The translations under genes and the position numbers were made by a program. A model generated the notes under the pieces. It was given only the letters and a program-made list of their open reading frames with translations. It ran no database searches and was not told where the DNA came from. Positions 27,255-36,924 of a DNA stretch of 64,000 nt are shown one piece after another; positions within the stretch are counted from its first letter, which is position 1; every line of letters begins with the position of its first letter. This DNA comes from Accumulibacter appositus (GTDB lineage: Bacteria; Pseudomonadota; Gammaproteobacteria; Burkholderiales; Rhodocyclaceae), in the NCBI RefSeq assembly GCF_035440685.1, contig NZ_DAORMW010000011.1, one strand, 5' to 3'.

Positions 27255-29354
27255 TCAGGGCTGGTGGCCCTTCGCCGCTTCCGCCCCGGCGGTATTGTCC
27301 AGCAAGCTCCGGGTGGCAATTTGCAGGAAGGCATCCAGCTTCGCTTTCAGTTCCGGGGCGAGGTCGATGGCGATGCGTTCGGCTTTCGGATCAGCCCCCA
27401 ACTGGTAGCTGTAGAGGCGGGGCTCGAAACCCTTGGGCTCGATCAGAATACGTTCGGGGGTGATCAGGGCGACGGTCTGATCGCCGCCCGAGGGCTTGAC
27501 CACCCCGATTCCGAGGTCGCCCTCCGGCAGATTGAGCAGGTCGCGTCCCCAGCATTGATGGCGAACCGTGCCGCCGAGGCGACCCATGATCGTCGGCACC
27601 ACGTCGACCTGCGTGCCGACGTGGTGATTGCGGCTGCCGAATTTTTCCTGAATTCCCGGAGCAATCAGCAACAGCGGCACATTGAAGCGGAAGAGGTCCA
27701 TTTCGGTCAGTTGCTGGTCGCTGCCGAAGCCATGGTCGCCGACCACGACGAACAGGGTGTGCTTGTAATACGCCGACTTGCGCGCTTTCGCGAAGAACTC
27801 GCCGAGTGCCCAGTCGGCATAGCGCATGGCGGTCAGGTGTTCGCCGAAAATGCCGCGATCGGTCACCCGCTCGATCGGAAGGACCTTTGGCAGCGCGTAC
27901 GGGGTGTGGTTGGACAGCGTCTGCAGCAGGGCGTAGAAGGGCTTGTCGGCAGGCAGCTTGTCGAGTTCGGCGGCGGCGCGGTCGAACATGTCCTGATCGG
28001 AAACGCCCCAGGTCGGATCCATGTACACCGGGTCAACGAAATCCTCGCGGCCGATGAAGCGGGTCATTCCCTGGTTGCTGAAGAAGCCCGACTGGTTGTC
28101 CCACTGGAAGTTGCCGTTGTACACGTAGAGGTTGTCGTAGCCGCGCGCACTGAGCAGCTGCGGCAGGCCGGAGAACTTGTGCGCGCCTTCGGGGGTGCGC
28201 ATCAGGTACTCGAAAGCGGGCAGGTTCGGGAAGCAGGCCATCGTCGCGAACATGCCCTGGTGGGTGTGCGTGCCATTGGAGAAGAAGCGGTCGAAGAGCA
28301 GGCCCTCCCTGGCCAGTGCGTCGAAGTGCGGGGTGATGTCGCCCGTGCCGCCCAGCGCGCCGACGAAATGCCCGGCGAAGCTTTCCATCAGGATGACCAC
28401 GACGTTGCGAATCGGCAGGGTACGGTCGGCGGGCGGAGTGAAGTCACGGCGGATCGCCGCATTGTCGGCGTCGACCAGGCGGTCGTGCGGCGTGAGCAGC
28501 AGCTGCCGTACGATGTCCAGCGCCTGTTCGTCGGGCATGGTCGATTGCCAGCTATTGCTGCGCTGCGAGGACATGCTGGCCTCGGCCGCCGAGAGCAGCG
28601 TCAGCGAACCGTTGAGGCCCAGCTGATTGGCGAACATCGAATTGGTGGTGTAGGCGTCTCCCCAGCGCAGTGGCGGTCCCTGCCGCAAGTGGCCGCGGGC
28701 GGCGACCACGGCAAGCAGGGCGCAGAGGAGGAAAAGGCCGCTCCGCCAGTACCAGGTCGGCGCCGCGTATGCCGGTTGTGGCGGCGATTCTTCGTGCAGC
28801 GCCGGGATCACCGGTCGGCTGATCCGGTCTAGGCCCTTGAACAGTGTGGCCAGCAGCCAGGTGGCGATCGCCCAGGCCAGCAGATAGCGGCCAACCGGGA
28901 AGCCGTTCCACAACATGCTCCCCACCGTGGCCAGGTCTTCCTCGAAATACTGGAACACCAGGCCGTTCAGGCGCTGGTGGAATTCGCGATAGAAATCGAG
29001 CTCGGTAATGCCGAGCAGCAGGGTGAAACTGGCGAAGGCGGTCAGCCAGCCGCGCTGCAGAGCGCGGGCGGCCATGGCGCGGACGCTGAGCAAAGCCAGC
29101 AGCAGTGGCGCGAGCGCATAGACCACCAGACGCACATCGAAACGCAGGCCGTTGTAGAAAGCCTCGACGAAGGTCGTTGCCGGGGTGTCGCCGATCAGCT
29201 CGCGGTTGTAGTACAGCAGCGTCATGCGCAACAAGGCGTACAGGGTGAGCAGCGCGGCGCCGCTGAGCAGGGTGAAGGCGAGGTGACTCTTCAGGGTCGG
29301 GCCGTTGATGCGGCGGCTGAGCGGCGGCGTACGCCGCGTGAGGGTGGCTGTCAT
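27255..29354 (-). CDS. LTA synthase/OpgB-like sulfatase-fold membrane enzyme
   Basis: 699 residues. The first 200 hold about five membrane helices, followed by a periplasmic alkaline-phosphatase-superfamily domain. NVVVILMESFAGHFVGALGG gives the metal-binding Glu, FFSNGTHTHQGMFATMACFP the nucleophilic Thr, FYALLQTLSNHTPY a metal ligand and VVVGDHGFG the Asp-His pair. In Gram-negatives such proteins transfer phosphoglycerol (as in OpgB) or phosphoethanolamine-like groups to periplasmic or envelope glycans; the acceptor here is unknown. Four tandem 8-mers lie directly upstream of its start codon. It is probably monocistronic, with fadH 144 bases downstream. Confidence 0.85.
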   Translation of the reverse strand: MTATLTRRTPPLSRRINGPTLKSHLAFTLLSGAALLTLYALLRMTLLYYNRELIGDTPATTFVEAFYNGLRFDVRLVVYALAPLLLALLSVRAMAARALQRGWLTAFASFTLLLGITELDFYREFHQRLNGLVFQYFEEDLATVGSMLWNGFPVGRYLLAWAIATWLLATLFKGLDRISRPVIPALHEESPPQPAYAAPTWYWRSGLFLLCALLAVVAARGHLRQGPPLRWGDAYTTNSMFANQLGLNGSLTLLSAAEASMSSQRSNSWQSTMPDEQALDIVRQLLLTPHDRLVDADNAAIRRDFTPPADRTLPIRNVVVILMESFAGHFVGALGGTGDITPHFDALAREGLLFDRFFSNGTHTHQGMFATMACFPNLPAFEYLMRTPEGAHKFSGLPQLLSARGYDNLYVYNGNFQWDNQSGFFSNQGMTRFIGREDFVDPVYMDPTWGVSDQDMFDRAAAELDKLPADKPFYALLQTLSNHTPYALPKVLPIERVTDRGIFGEHLTAMRYADWALGEFFAKARKSAYYKHTLFVVVGDHGFGSDQQLTEMDLFRFNVPLLLIAPGIQEKFGSRNHHVGTQVDVVPTIMGRLGGTVRHQCWGRDLLNLPEGDLGIGVVKPSGGDQTVALITPERILIEPKGFEPRLYSYQLGADPKAERIAIDLAPELKAKLDAFLQIATRSLLDNTAGAEAAKGHQP

Positions 29355-29366
29355 GGTTGCGCGGAA

Positions 29367-29398
29367 TTTCAGAGTGTCAGAGTTTCAGAGTTTCAGAA
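29367..29398. repeat. Tandem 8-bp repeat, four copies, in the leader of the LTA-synthase-like gene
   Basis: Read on the plus strand: TTTCAGAG, TGTCAGAG, TTTCAGAG, TTTCAGAA. The array ends 12 bases upstream of the minus-strand start codon at 29354, so it lies in the promoter/leader. A change in copy number would alter spacing there. Confidence 0.85.
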
Positions 29399-30161
29399 TG
29401 AGGCGGGGGGCGGTCGATTTTCACAATGCGCTGGCCCCCTGTTGAGCCGGAAGCTAGTTGCCTGCCGACAGCGAGGGGGAGGATGGTTTTTTTGGAGCGC
29501 AGGTGGGTGAGGATGATCTGTAGCGCGCCAGCGGTGTCGAGCCGTCGCGCACGCGCCATGTGCGTTGCGTCTTCGGTGGGCCACAGGCTGTCGTTCGTGC
29601 ATTGTACAAAACCGGCTGCGTTTGAGGCCATCGGCGACGATGTTCGGCCCTGTGATCGGGCATTGCTTGACGCAGCCCCATCGCTTCTCGGTCTGGCCGT
29701 TGCGTAGCCAAGGCACTGGCAGCGGGCCAACCTCCTGGCCGGTCACCAGACCGCCACGGAAATTCAGCTGGCCGGTCCGGTTTGGAGAGCCCACCGCGGA
29801 GTGCGCCCAGGCTGCCGTAGCCTTGCCGTGAAAGTCGCGTACGCGACTCGCGAAGCTCCCGTCTATTCGGCAGTTGGCCTGTTTTCCGATGGGCTCTTGC
29901 CAGTACCGGGTCAGCGGCCATGCATGGTGTCAGATCAGGCATCGGCAGGGGGGCGAAGCCCGCGTTGAGGGACTTTCTAAGTTTCAGCTAATTCTTGGTC
30001 GCTATCTTCCTCGGCATGGCAAAGGCTCGCGCGCGCATTGCCCAGCTGCCGGGCAGGCCCTCCTTTCGAGCGCGCGCTTTGGCGGCACAGGATTCCGGCG
30101 ACCTGAGGCGGCGGCGCGGCGAGTTTGTCGATACCTCTCTTCTGCTAAAGGAAACATGGAA
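29399..30161. other. Long gap without a convincing gene
   Basis: About 760 bases. Several frames are open on both strands because of GC richness, but none has family resemblance or a good start. It contains one partial copy (29828-29862) of the dispersed repeat also seen at 39713 and 59333: GTGAAAGTCGCGTACGCGAC and a little beyond. Confidence 0.4.
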
Positions 30162-30833
30162 ATGAGCGCACCTACGGTATTTCACAAGCACGCTTTCGCG
30201 ACGCGCCTGCTCCATGCGGGCCTGGCCTTGGCGGTCATTCTGCAGCTCCTGAGCAGTCTGCCCATGGAGCCACCCGAACCCGATCACGCCGGCAACTGGT
30301 ATTTCCAGCTTCACCAGTATTCCGGGCTGCTCGCCTTTGCCTTCGTCTTCGCTTTCTGGATGGTCCTGGCCATGCGCTCGCAAGGAACGGCGCCGGCTGC
30401 GTTGTTCCCCTGGTTCTCGGGCGCCCGCCTGCGTGCCTTGCGTACCGACACCAGAACCCATTTTGCCGCCTTGCTATCGCGCAGGCTGCCAGCCTACGAT
30501 CCACACGCGGCGCTGCCGTCTGCAGTACATGGTCTCGGGGTATTGCTGATCTCGGCCATGGCGGTCAGCGGGCTGATCTACTATTTCATCAACAGCGGCG
30601 ACCCGGATGCTGGTGGCCCTGTCGGCGCCGTGATGTTCGTACACCGAACGCTGGCCAAGCTCGTCTGGGCCTATCTGCTCGGCCACGCCGGCCTGGCCCT
30701 TGTCCATCACTACGCGCACGACGTTTGCCTCGGAGCAATGTGGTCCCTCGACCGAGACGCGGCCGGGCAGGGAAACGCTTCATCGGCGCCGAAGCCACAA
30801 TCGATACCGACAGCGACTGCGCGGTCGCGCTGA
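30162..30833 (+). CDS. Cytochrome b561-type membrane protein
   Basis: 223 residues with four hydrophobic segments: LLHAGLALAVILQLLSSLPM, YSGLLAFAFVFAFWMVLAM, VHGLGVLLISAMAVSGLIYY and LAKLVWAYLLGHAGLALVHH. Histidines sit at their ends as expected for two b-type hemes (HAGLAL, LHQYSG, VHGLG, HAGLALVHHYAHD). The family moves electrons between quinol and periplasmic or membrane acceptors. The start at 30162 has AAAGGA 9 bases upstream; an ATG at 30156 is only 3 bases from it. No partner gene is adjacent. Confidence 0.8.
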   Translation: MSAPTVFHKHAFATRLLHAGLALAVILQLLSSLPMEPPEPDHAGNWYFQLHQYSGLLAFAFVFAFWMVLAMRSQGTAPAALFPWFSGARLRALRTDTRTHFAALLSRRLPAYDPHAALPSAVHGLGVLLISAMAVSGLIYYFINSGDPDAGGPVGAVMFVHRTLAKLVWAYLLGHAGLALVHHYAHDVCLGAMWSLDRDAAGQGNASSAPKPQSIPTATARSR

Positions 30834-31169
30834 GCGCGACCGTGCGGGCCTTCCTCCGGGGCTAAGGGTCATGCCACGAGGGGACACCCCAAGTCATGTA
30901 AGTCATGACCGGTGGCGGAGACTTAGAGGGAAAAATGGCGATTGCTGCCCCGGCGGTTACAGGACTTATACGCGAATGTCGGAGACCGGATAAGATCCGC
31001 ATTCACCGCCACCAGAGGTTGCCAATGCCCGCTACCTTGCGCTCTCGATCCGCCATCCGGGGGAGCCCCGCACACTGCGTCTTCGCTCCCGCAGCGGGAA
31101 GATCCGCCGGCCAGCCCGGGCCGTGCGCGAAGCGCACTGCGACCGTGCCGACAGGGCTGTAATCGCGGC
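30834..31169. other. Gap upstream of the glycan fusion gene
   Basis: About 340 bases with no recognised gene. A frame in phase with the next gene is open from 30942, but the first plausible signal-anchor start is at 31170. A promoter for that gene is expected here; none stands out clearly. Confidence 0.4.
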
Positions 31170-34100
31170 ATGTCTCAGTCCTTATCCGGCGATCCGCAGC
31201 CAAGGCCAGGCAGCGGCCCGAAAATCGCCGCAGCCGTGTTCTTCGATCCAGCCAACAAGCGCTGGCCACGTCTTCGCCTGGGGATGGCGCTGATCGCTGT
31301 CACCCTGAGCCTGCTGCTCGGCGGACTGCTGCTCAGTATTCTGGCGGCACCGGTCTTGCCGGCGCTGCATCTGCCGAACGTCAGCTTTCTCCCGCACGGT
31401 GCGCACGCGGTCCCGGACCTCCCGGCGCTGGCTCCCGAACGACCCGCGAGTCGTCGTGAACGCGGCTTGCGCAACGAGCAGCTCAAGCTCGCTCACGAGC
31501 GTGAGCGCAGCCTGCGGCAGCTGCTGCAGCCAGCGCGCGCGAATGCCGCGAACGTCGATCAGCAGCCACTGGCCATCGGCTTTTTCGTCAACTGGGACGA
31601 TGCCAGCATGAGCTCGCTGAAGGAGAACCTCGGCAGCCTGGATACGGTGATCGCCGAGTGGCTACACCTTGCGAGTGAGGACGGCACGCTGCGCGAGAAC
31701 GATCCACTGCGCACCGCACACGTCACCGACTACATTCGTGCCCGCCGGCCCGACCTGACGCTGGTGCCACTGGTCAACAATTGGAACGGCCATGAATGGG
31801 AAGGCGCCAAGCTGGGACGCATGCTCGCCGAACCGGCCGCGCGCAAGCGAACGATCGAGCAGATCCTGGCTTTCGTCGAAAGCCATCGCTATGCCGGAAT
31901 CAGCATCGATTTCGAGAACATGGCGGCCAGGGCGCAGCCCGATTTTCAGCGCTTCATGGCCGAGCTGTACGCCGTCATGCATCCGAGGAAGCTGCTGGTG
32001 TCGGTCAATGTGCCGGCTGCCGATGCCGCTTTCGACTACCGTCGCCTGGTTCGCAATGCCGACTACCTGATCCTGATGGCCTACGACGAGCACTGGGCCG
32101 ATGGCACGCCGGGGCCGATCGCCAGTCTGCCATGGTTCGCACGCGTCCTGCGCGCCAGACAGCGCGATATCCCGGCCGAGAAAATGATCGTCGCCATCGG
32201 CAACTACGCCTACGATTGGGGGCCGCCCGGCCACCCGGCCGAGGAACGTACTTTCGAAGAGGCCGTGCTTACCGCCAAGGAATCGGAAGCCAGGCTGCAA
32301 CTTGACCCGGCCTCGCTCAACCCGACCTTCGCCTACGCCGACGACGACGGCCGCCTCCATCACGTGTGGCTGCTCGACGCGGTGAGCGCCTTCAACCAGC
32401 TGCTTGCCCTGCGCTCGCTGCAGCCGCGTGGCGTCGCCCTGTGGCGGCTCGGCAGCGAGGATCCCGCCTTGTGGAAGATCTTCGGCAGGAAAGGTGCGCT
32501 GGACGCCGCGCGCGCCGAGGAACTCGGCGAGATTCGCTTCGCCTACGGCGTCGATTACGAAGGCAAGGGCGAAGTCCTCGACGTCACGGCGCAGCCGCAG
32601 ATCGGCAGGCGGATCATCAAGTTCGACACGCAGCGTGGGCTTATCTCGGGCGAGCGCTTCACGGCTTATCCATCGCCCTACGTCATCACCCGCCACGGCG
32701 GCGCCGAACGCAAGATCGTCCTCACCTTCGATGACGGTCCGGATCCCCGGTTTACCCCACTGGTCCTCGACGCGCTGCGCGACGCCGGCGTGCCGGCGAC
32801 CTTTTTCATCATCGGCGCCAACGGCCAGAACCATCCGGACTTGCTGCGCCGTGCGGTCAATGAGGGGCACGAGCTCGGCAACCACACTTTCACCCATCCG
32901 AACATTTCAAGCATCTCGCTGAAGCAACTGGAGCTCGAACTGTCGGCGACGCAACACTTGCTGGCCAGTGAGGTCGGTCGTCACTCCCTGCTGTTCCGCT
33001 CGCCCTATGCCGTCGACGCCGAACCGGAAACCATCGACCAGGTACGCCCAGTAGAATTCGCCGCGCAGCAAGGCTATGTCAACGTCGGCATGCAGATCGA
33101 CCCGGACGACTGGAAGCGCCCCGGCACCGACGAGATCGTCAAGCGCGTCGTCGACGCGGCCGAGCGAGGCGAGGGCAACATCGTGCTGCTGCACGATTCG
33201 GGCGGCGACCGTACGCAGACGGTTGCGGCGATTCCACGCATCGCCGAAGCGCTACGCAAGCAGGGGTTCGAATTCGTCACCGTGGCGCAACTTCTCGGCC
33301 GCAGCCGCGACGCGATCATGCCGCCAGTGCCTCCCGAAGAGCAGTTGCGCAGCCGCTTGGACGGCGCCGCTTTCGCGGTCATCAATTGGGCGGGGACAGC
33401 GATCGACTGGCTCTTCGTGCTCGGCATCGTCCTCGGTATTGCCCGCCTGCTGTTCGTTGGCGGGCTCGCCATCTACCAGCGCTACAGTGAGCGCCATCGC
33501 GTCTTTGATCCGGCCTATGCGCCATCGGTCGCGGTCGTCGTGCCGGCCTTCAACGAGGAAAAAGTGATCGTTCAGACAATCGCCTCGCTGCTCGCCTGTG
33601 ACTCGCCGGGGGCGTTCGAGATCATCGTTGTCGACGACGGCTCCAGTGATGCCACCTATCGTGTGGCCAGCGAAGCCTTCGCCAACGACTCGCGCGTGCG
33701 CGTGTTCAGCCAGGCGAACGCTGGCAAGCCGGCAGCTCTCAACTTCGGCTTCGCCCAAGCGGGCGCCGAAATCGTTGTCGCCCTCGACGCCGACACGGTG
33801 TTCACCAGGGAGACGATCAGCAAGCTCGTTCGCCACTTCATCGACCCGCAGGTCGGTGCCGTTGCCGGCAACACCAAGGTCGGCAATCGCGTCAATTTGC
33901 TCACTCGCTGGCAGGCGCTCGAGTACATCACGAGCCAGAATCTTGATCGCCGCGCCTTCGCCGTCCTCAACTGCATCACCGTCGTTCCCGGCGCCGTCGG
34001 CGCCTGGCGTCGCGAACTCGTCGACCGTGCCGGCGGCTTCAGGCACGACACCCTGGCCGAAGACGCCGACCTCACCCTGGCCATTCGCAAGCTCGGCAAG

Positions 34101-34640
34101 CGCATTGTCTATGAAGAAGAAGCCATCGCCCTGACGGAAGCGCCGGACACCGTGCGCGGCTTCATAGGCCAGCGCTACCGCTGGATGTATGGCACCATGC
34201 AAGCGGCCTGGAAGCATCGCGATGTCCTGTTCCGTCCGCGTTTCGGCGCGCTCGGCTTTGTCGCCCTGCCCAATGTGGTCATTTTTCAGGTGCTCTTCCC
34301 GCTGCTCTCACCGATCATGGACCTGTTACTGATCGGCTCGCTGGGGTCGGCCGCCTTCAACTACTCGCATCACCCGGAGGAGTATTCCGCCGACAACCTA
34401 TGGCGGGTCCTTTTCTACTACGCGCTCTTCGTCAGCGTCGATTACCTGGCCGCCATCCTCGCCTTCGCCCTCGAACGCAAGGAAAGCTGGGGCCTGTTGG
34501 TCTGGCTGTTCTGGCAGCGCTTCTTCTATCGCCAGTTGATGTACTACGTCGCCATCAAGAGCACCGTGACCTCGCTGAAAGGCGTACTCGTTGGCTGGGG
34601 CAAGCTGGAACGTAAGGCGACGGTTCAGGCGCAGGCTTGA
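31170..34640 (+). CDS. GH18-like / polysaccharide deacetylase / GT2 glycosyltransferase fusion
   Basis: 1156 residues in three enzymes. A signal anchor covers residues 33-55. A GH18-like barrel (about 137-433) contains YAGISIDFENMAARAQPDFQ and LILMAYDEHW; the DxxDxDxE motif is altered. A NodB deacetylase (about 514-700) contains VLTFDDGPDP, NHTFTHPN and NIVLLHDSGGDR. After a membrane helix near 750, a processive GT2 domain (786-1023) has VVVPAFNEEKV, VDDGSSD, ALDADT, AEDADL and QRYRW, followed by C-terminal membrane helices. Such fusions are predicted to polymerise and process an N-acetylhexosamine polymer, like PgaC plus PgaB, for an exopolysaccharide. The start is chosen by the signal anchor; the ribosome-binding site is weak. 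Confidence 0.85.
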   Translation: MSQSLSGDPQPRPGSGPKIAAAVFFDPANKRWPRLRLGMALIAVTLSLLLGGLLLSILAAPVLPALHLPNVSFLPHGAHAVPDLPALAPERPASRRERGLRNEQLKLAHERERSLRQLLQPARANAANVDQQPLAIGFFVNWDDASMSSLKENLGSLDTVIAEWLHLASEDGTLRENDPLRTAHVTDYIRARRPDLTLVPLVNNWNGHEWEGAKLGRMLAEPAARKRTIEQILAFVESHRYAGISIDFENMAARAQPDFQRFMAELYAVMHPRKLLVSVNVPAADAAFDYRRLVRNADYLILMAYDEHWADGTPGPIASLPWFARVLRARQRDIPAEKMIVAIGNYAYDWGPPGHPAEERTFEEAVLTAKESEARLQLDPASLNPTFAYADDDGRLHHVWLLDAVSAFNQLLALRSLQPRGVALWRLGSEDPALWKIFGRKGALDAARAEELGEIRFAYGVDYEGKGEVLDVTAQPQIGRRIIKFDTQRGLISGERFTAYPSPYVITRHGGAERKIVLTFDDGPDPRFTPLVLDALRDAGVPATFFIIGANGQNHPDLLRRAVNEGHELGNHTFTHPNISSISLKQLELELSATQHLLASEVGRHSLLFRSPYAVDAEPETIDQVRPVEFAAQQGYVNVGMQIDPDDWKRPGTDEIVKRVVDAAERGEGNIVLLHDSGGDRTQTVAAIPRIAEALRKQGFEFVTVAQLLGRSRDAIMPPVPPEEQLRSRLDGAAFAVINWAGTAIDWLFVLGIVLGIARLLFVGGLAIYQRYSERHRVFDPAYAPSVAVVVPAFNEEKVIVQTIASLLACDSPGAFEIIVVDDGSSDATYRVASEAFANDSRVRVFSQANAGKPAALNFGFAQAGAEIVVALDADTVFTRETISKLVRHFIDPQVGAVAGNTKVGNRVNLLTRWQALEYITSQNLDRRAFAVLNCITVVPGAVGAWRRELVDRAGGFRHDTLAEDADLTLAIRKLGKRIVYEEEAIALTEAPDTVRGFIGQRYRWMYGTMQAAWKHRDVLFRPRFGALGFVALPNVVIFQVLFPLLSPIMDLLLIGSLGSAAFNYSHHPEEYSADNLWRVLFYYALFVSVDYLAAILAFALERKESWGLLVWLFWQRFFYRQLMYYVAIKSTVTSLKGVLVGWGKLERKATVQAQA

Positions 34641-34814
34641 CTGTGTCATCAGCCCTTGATGAACCACGGCACTGGCAGCCGATCAGTCTGTGACGACAGT
34701 CATCTGGCGAACCAGTCTCCAGCCTGCCACCGTTCATCGACAATCCGGGCTCGCCGGGCTGCGGCGGCAGGCGATCGGCGCCACGCCGCAGTCGCCGGGA
34801 GGCGCGAACGAGAT

Positions 34815-35076
34815 CTACAGCGCCGTCGCAGCGTGCCGCCGGCGCATCTGGCCCGCCAGCACCAAGGCGAGCGCAGCGAGGCCGAGCGCTCCCGGTTCGG
34901 GCACCGCGTTCGTGCGAACGTAGGTCCGGAATCTCGGCGGTACCCAGCGTGATGCTCGTGAAAGGGACGTTAAAAATGTCTAGCGCGGGGACGGTGATCG
35001 GAATGACGCTCAGAGTCGACAATACGAATAATCCGGGTGGCCAAGGGAAAGCGCTGTAATAATTTTCGACAGGCAA
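34815..35076 (-). pseudogene. Frameshifted, truncated PEP-CTERM protein
   Basis: The minus strand first reads NYYSAFPWPPGLFVLSTLSV and then FNVPFTSITLGTAEIPDL. After a frameshift near 34925 it continues YVRTNAVPEPGALGLAALAL, VLAGQMRRRHAATAL and stop. VPEP plus a hydrophobic helix plus basic residues is the PEP-CTERM sorting signal processed by exosortase in EPS-producing Gram-negatives. The 5' part of the gene is missing next to dsbD. It lies close to the exopolysaccharide fusion gene, where PEP-CTERM proteins would fit. Confidence 0.65.
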
Positions 35077-35093
35077 GACAACTGCGGAGTGAC

Positions 35094-36920
35094 TTAGCCG
35101 AGGCGGGCCAGCAAGCCGAGGAATTCGTCGGCGCTCATGAAGCCGACGACGCGTACGCCGTCGATCTCCTGGCCCTGGCCGTCAAAGAAGATGATTCCTG
35201 GCGGGCCATAGAGATTGAAGGCTTGCAGAAGTTCCTTGTCTTCGTCCGAGTTGGCGGTGACGTCGGCTTGCAGCAGCGTCCAGCCGGCCAGCTGGGCACG
35301 CACGCGCGCATCGGAAAAGGTGAAACGTTCCATCTCCTTGCAGGACACGCACCAGTCGGCGTAGAAGTCGAGCATCACCGGCTGGCCAGCGCTCTTGATG
35401 CGGCTTTTGAGTTCGGCCAGTGTCCTGACGCGGGTGAAGGGCAATGGCCGGACTTCGACTTCTGCCGCGCTGCTGCGCAGCACCGACAGCGGCTGCAGTG
35501 GGTCGCGCGAGCCGGCCAGCGCACCGAGCAGCATGGCCGCGCCGCCGATGAGCATGAAAATCCCGATGCCTTTCCAGAAGCGCTGCCAGCCCTTGGCGTG
35601 CGGCGGCAGCGGATCGAGCGCGTGCAGGTAGATCGCCGGGATGATCAGCAGCAAGGCCCAGGCAATCATTTGCGCGACGACCGGGATGACCGGCGCAAGC
35701 AGCCACACGGCAGTGGCCAGCAGGAGCACGCCAAAGGACTTCTTGACCGCCTCCATCCATGGGCCCGAGCGTGGCAGCAGGGTGCCGGCCGAGAGCCCGA
35801 CGGCGAGCAGCGGGGCACCCATGCCGAGCCCCATGGCGAACAGCGCTGCCCCGCCGAGGACGGCGTCGCCGCTGCGTCCGATGTAGAGCAGGGCGCCGGC
35901 CAGCGGCGCGGCGACGCAGGGGCCGACAATGATCGCCGAGAGCACGCCCATCGCCGCCACCCCGGGCAGCGAGCCGCCGCGCAGGTGGCTGGCTTCCTCC
36001 GAGACCTTGCTTTGCAGGAAAGTCGGCATCTGCAGTTCGTAGAAACCGAACATCGATAAGGACAGGGCGACGAAGATCAGGGCGAAGGCGCCGAGGACCC
36101 AGGCATTCTGCAGGGCGGCGGTGAGCAGCGTGCCGGTCAGTCCGGCAGCGACGCCGGCCGCGGCGTAGGTGATGGCCATGCCGAGGACGTAGGCCAGGGA
36201 CAGCGAGAAGCCGCGTGCGTGCGAAACGCCGTGACCCTCGCGGCCGGAGCCGACGATGATGCTCGAGAGGATCGGAATCATCGGAAAGCAGCATGGCGTC
36301 AAGGACAGCAACAGCCCGAAGCCGAAGAAGCTGGCGACCAGCAACCAGAAGCTGGCGTTCTTGAACAGCTGGGCGATACGTCCGGATTCGTCATTGCTGA
36401 AGTCCTGGCTCGGCGTGGCGGCGACAGCGGCTGGCGTCGTCGCCGGATCCGGCAATTCAAGGCGCAGCGTCTGCCTTTGCGGCGGATAGCAGATGCCGGC
36501 GTCGGCGCAACCCTGGGAGGTCACTTTCAGGGTCAGCGGCAGCGGCCCGGAGCTGTTGCGTTCGACCGGAATACGGATCAGCGCCTGCTGGTAATAGACT
36601 TCGACGTTGCCGAAATTGGGATCCTCCTTGACCTTGCCCGGTGGCAGGATTGGCGTGCCGAGTTGCACGCTTTCCGGTTCGGCGGCGAAGCGGAATTTGT
36701 CGCGGTAGAGGTAATAGCCCTTGGCGATCTCGAAGCGCACTTGGATGGTCTGTCCGTCGATGGCCTGTGCAGTCGGCTTGAAGGCGATGGCCGGATCGAG
36801 GAATTCCTCGGCCCGTGCGCCCCAGGGGAACAGCATCAGCAGCGAAAGCAGCAGTGGCAGTAGCCATGAATGGTGGAAGAAGCGCCGCGAGGGGCGCTGG
36901 CAAGAGAACGGCCGGGTCAT
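35094..36920 (-). CDS. dsbD: Thiol:disulfide interchange protein DsbD
   Basis: 608 residues with the three DsbD parts. A signal peptide is followed by a periplasmic alpha domain with the catalytic pair in GCADAGICYPP. Eight membrane helices begin FGFGLLLSLTPCCFPMIPIL and include the other helix cysteine in IIVGPCVAAPL. A C-terminal thioredoxin-like domain has FYADWCVSCKEMERF. DsbD carries electrons from cytoplasmic thioredoxin to DsbC, DsbG and the cytochrome c maturation pathway. cutA lies directly upstream, a classical pairing. The ATG at 36920 avoids overlap with cutA; an ATG at 36944 would add 8 residues and overlap its end. Confidence 0.93.
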   Translation of the reverse strand: MTRPFSCQRPSRRFFHHSWLLPLLLSLLMLFPWGARAEEFLDPAIAFKPTAQAIDGQTIQVRFEIAKGYYLYRDKFRFAAEPESVQLGTPILPPGKVKEDPNFGNVEVYYQQALIRIPVERNSSGPLPLTLKVTSQGCADAGICYPPQRQTLRLELPDPATTPAAVAATPSQDFSNDESGRIAQLFKNASFWLLVASFFGFGLLLSLTPCCFPMIPILSSIIVGSGREGHGVSHARGFSLSLAYVLGMAITYAAAGVAAGLTGTLLTAALQNAWVLGAFALIFVALSLSMFGFYELQMPTFLQSKVSEEASHLRGGSLPGVAAMGVLSAIIVGPCVAAPLAGALLYIGRSGDAVLGGAALFAMGLGMGAPLLAVGLSAGTLLPRSGPWMEAVKKSFGVLLLATAVWLLAPVIPVVAQMIAWALLLIIPAIYLHALDPLPPHAKGWQRFWKGIGIFMLIGGAAMLLGALAGSRDPLQPLSVLRSSAAEVEVRPLPFTRVRTLAELKSRIKSAGQPVMLDFYADWCVSCKEMERFTFSDARVRAQLAGWTLLQADVTANSDEDKELLQAFNLYGPPGIIFFDGQGQEIDGVRVVGFMSADEFLGLLARLG

Positions 36921-36924
36921 TGCG

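Noticed and set aside
29454..29942. Minus-strand frame of 162 codons
   Set aside because: Composition is Arg/Pro/Ala shadow-like, no start site, and part of it is the dispersed repeat.
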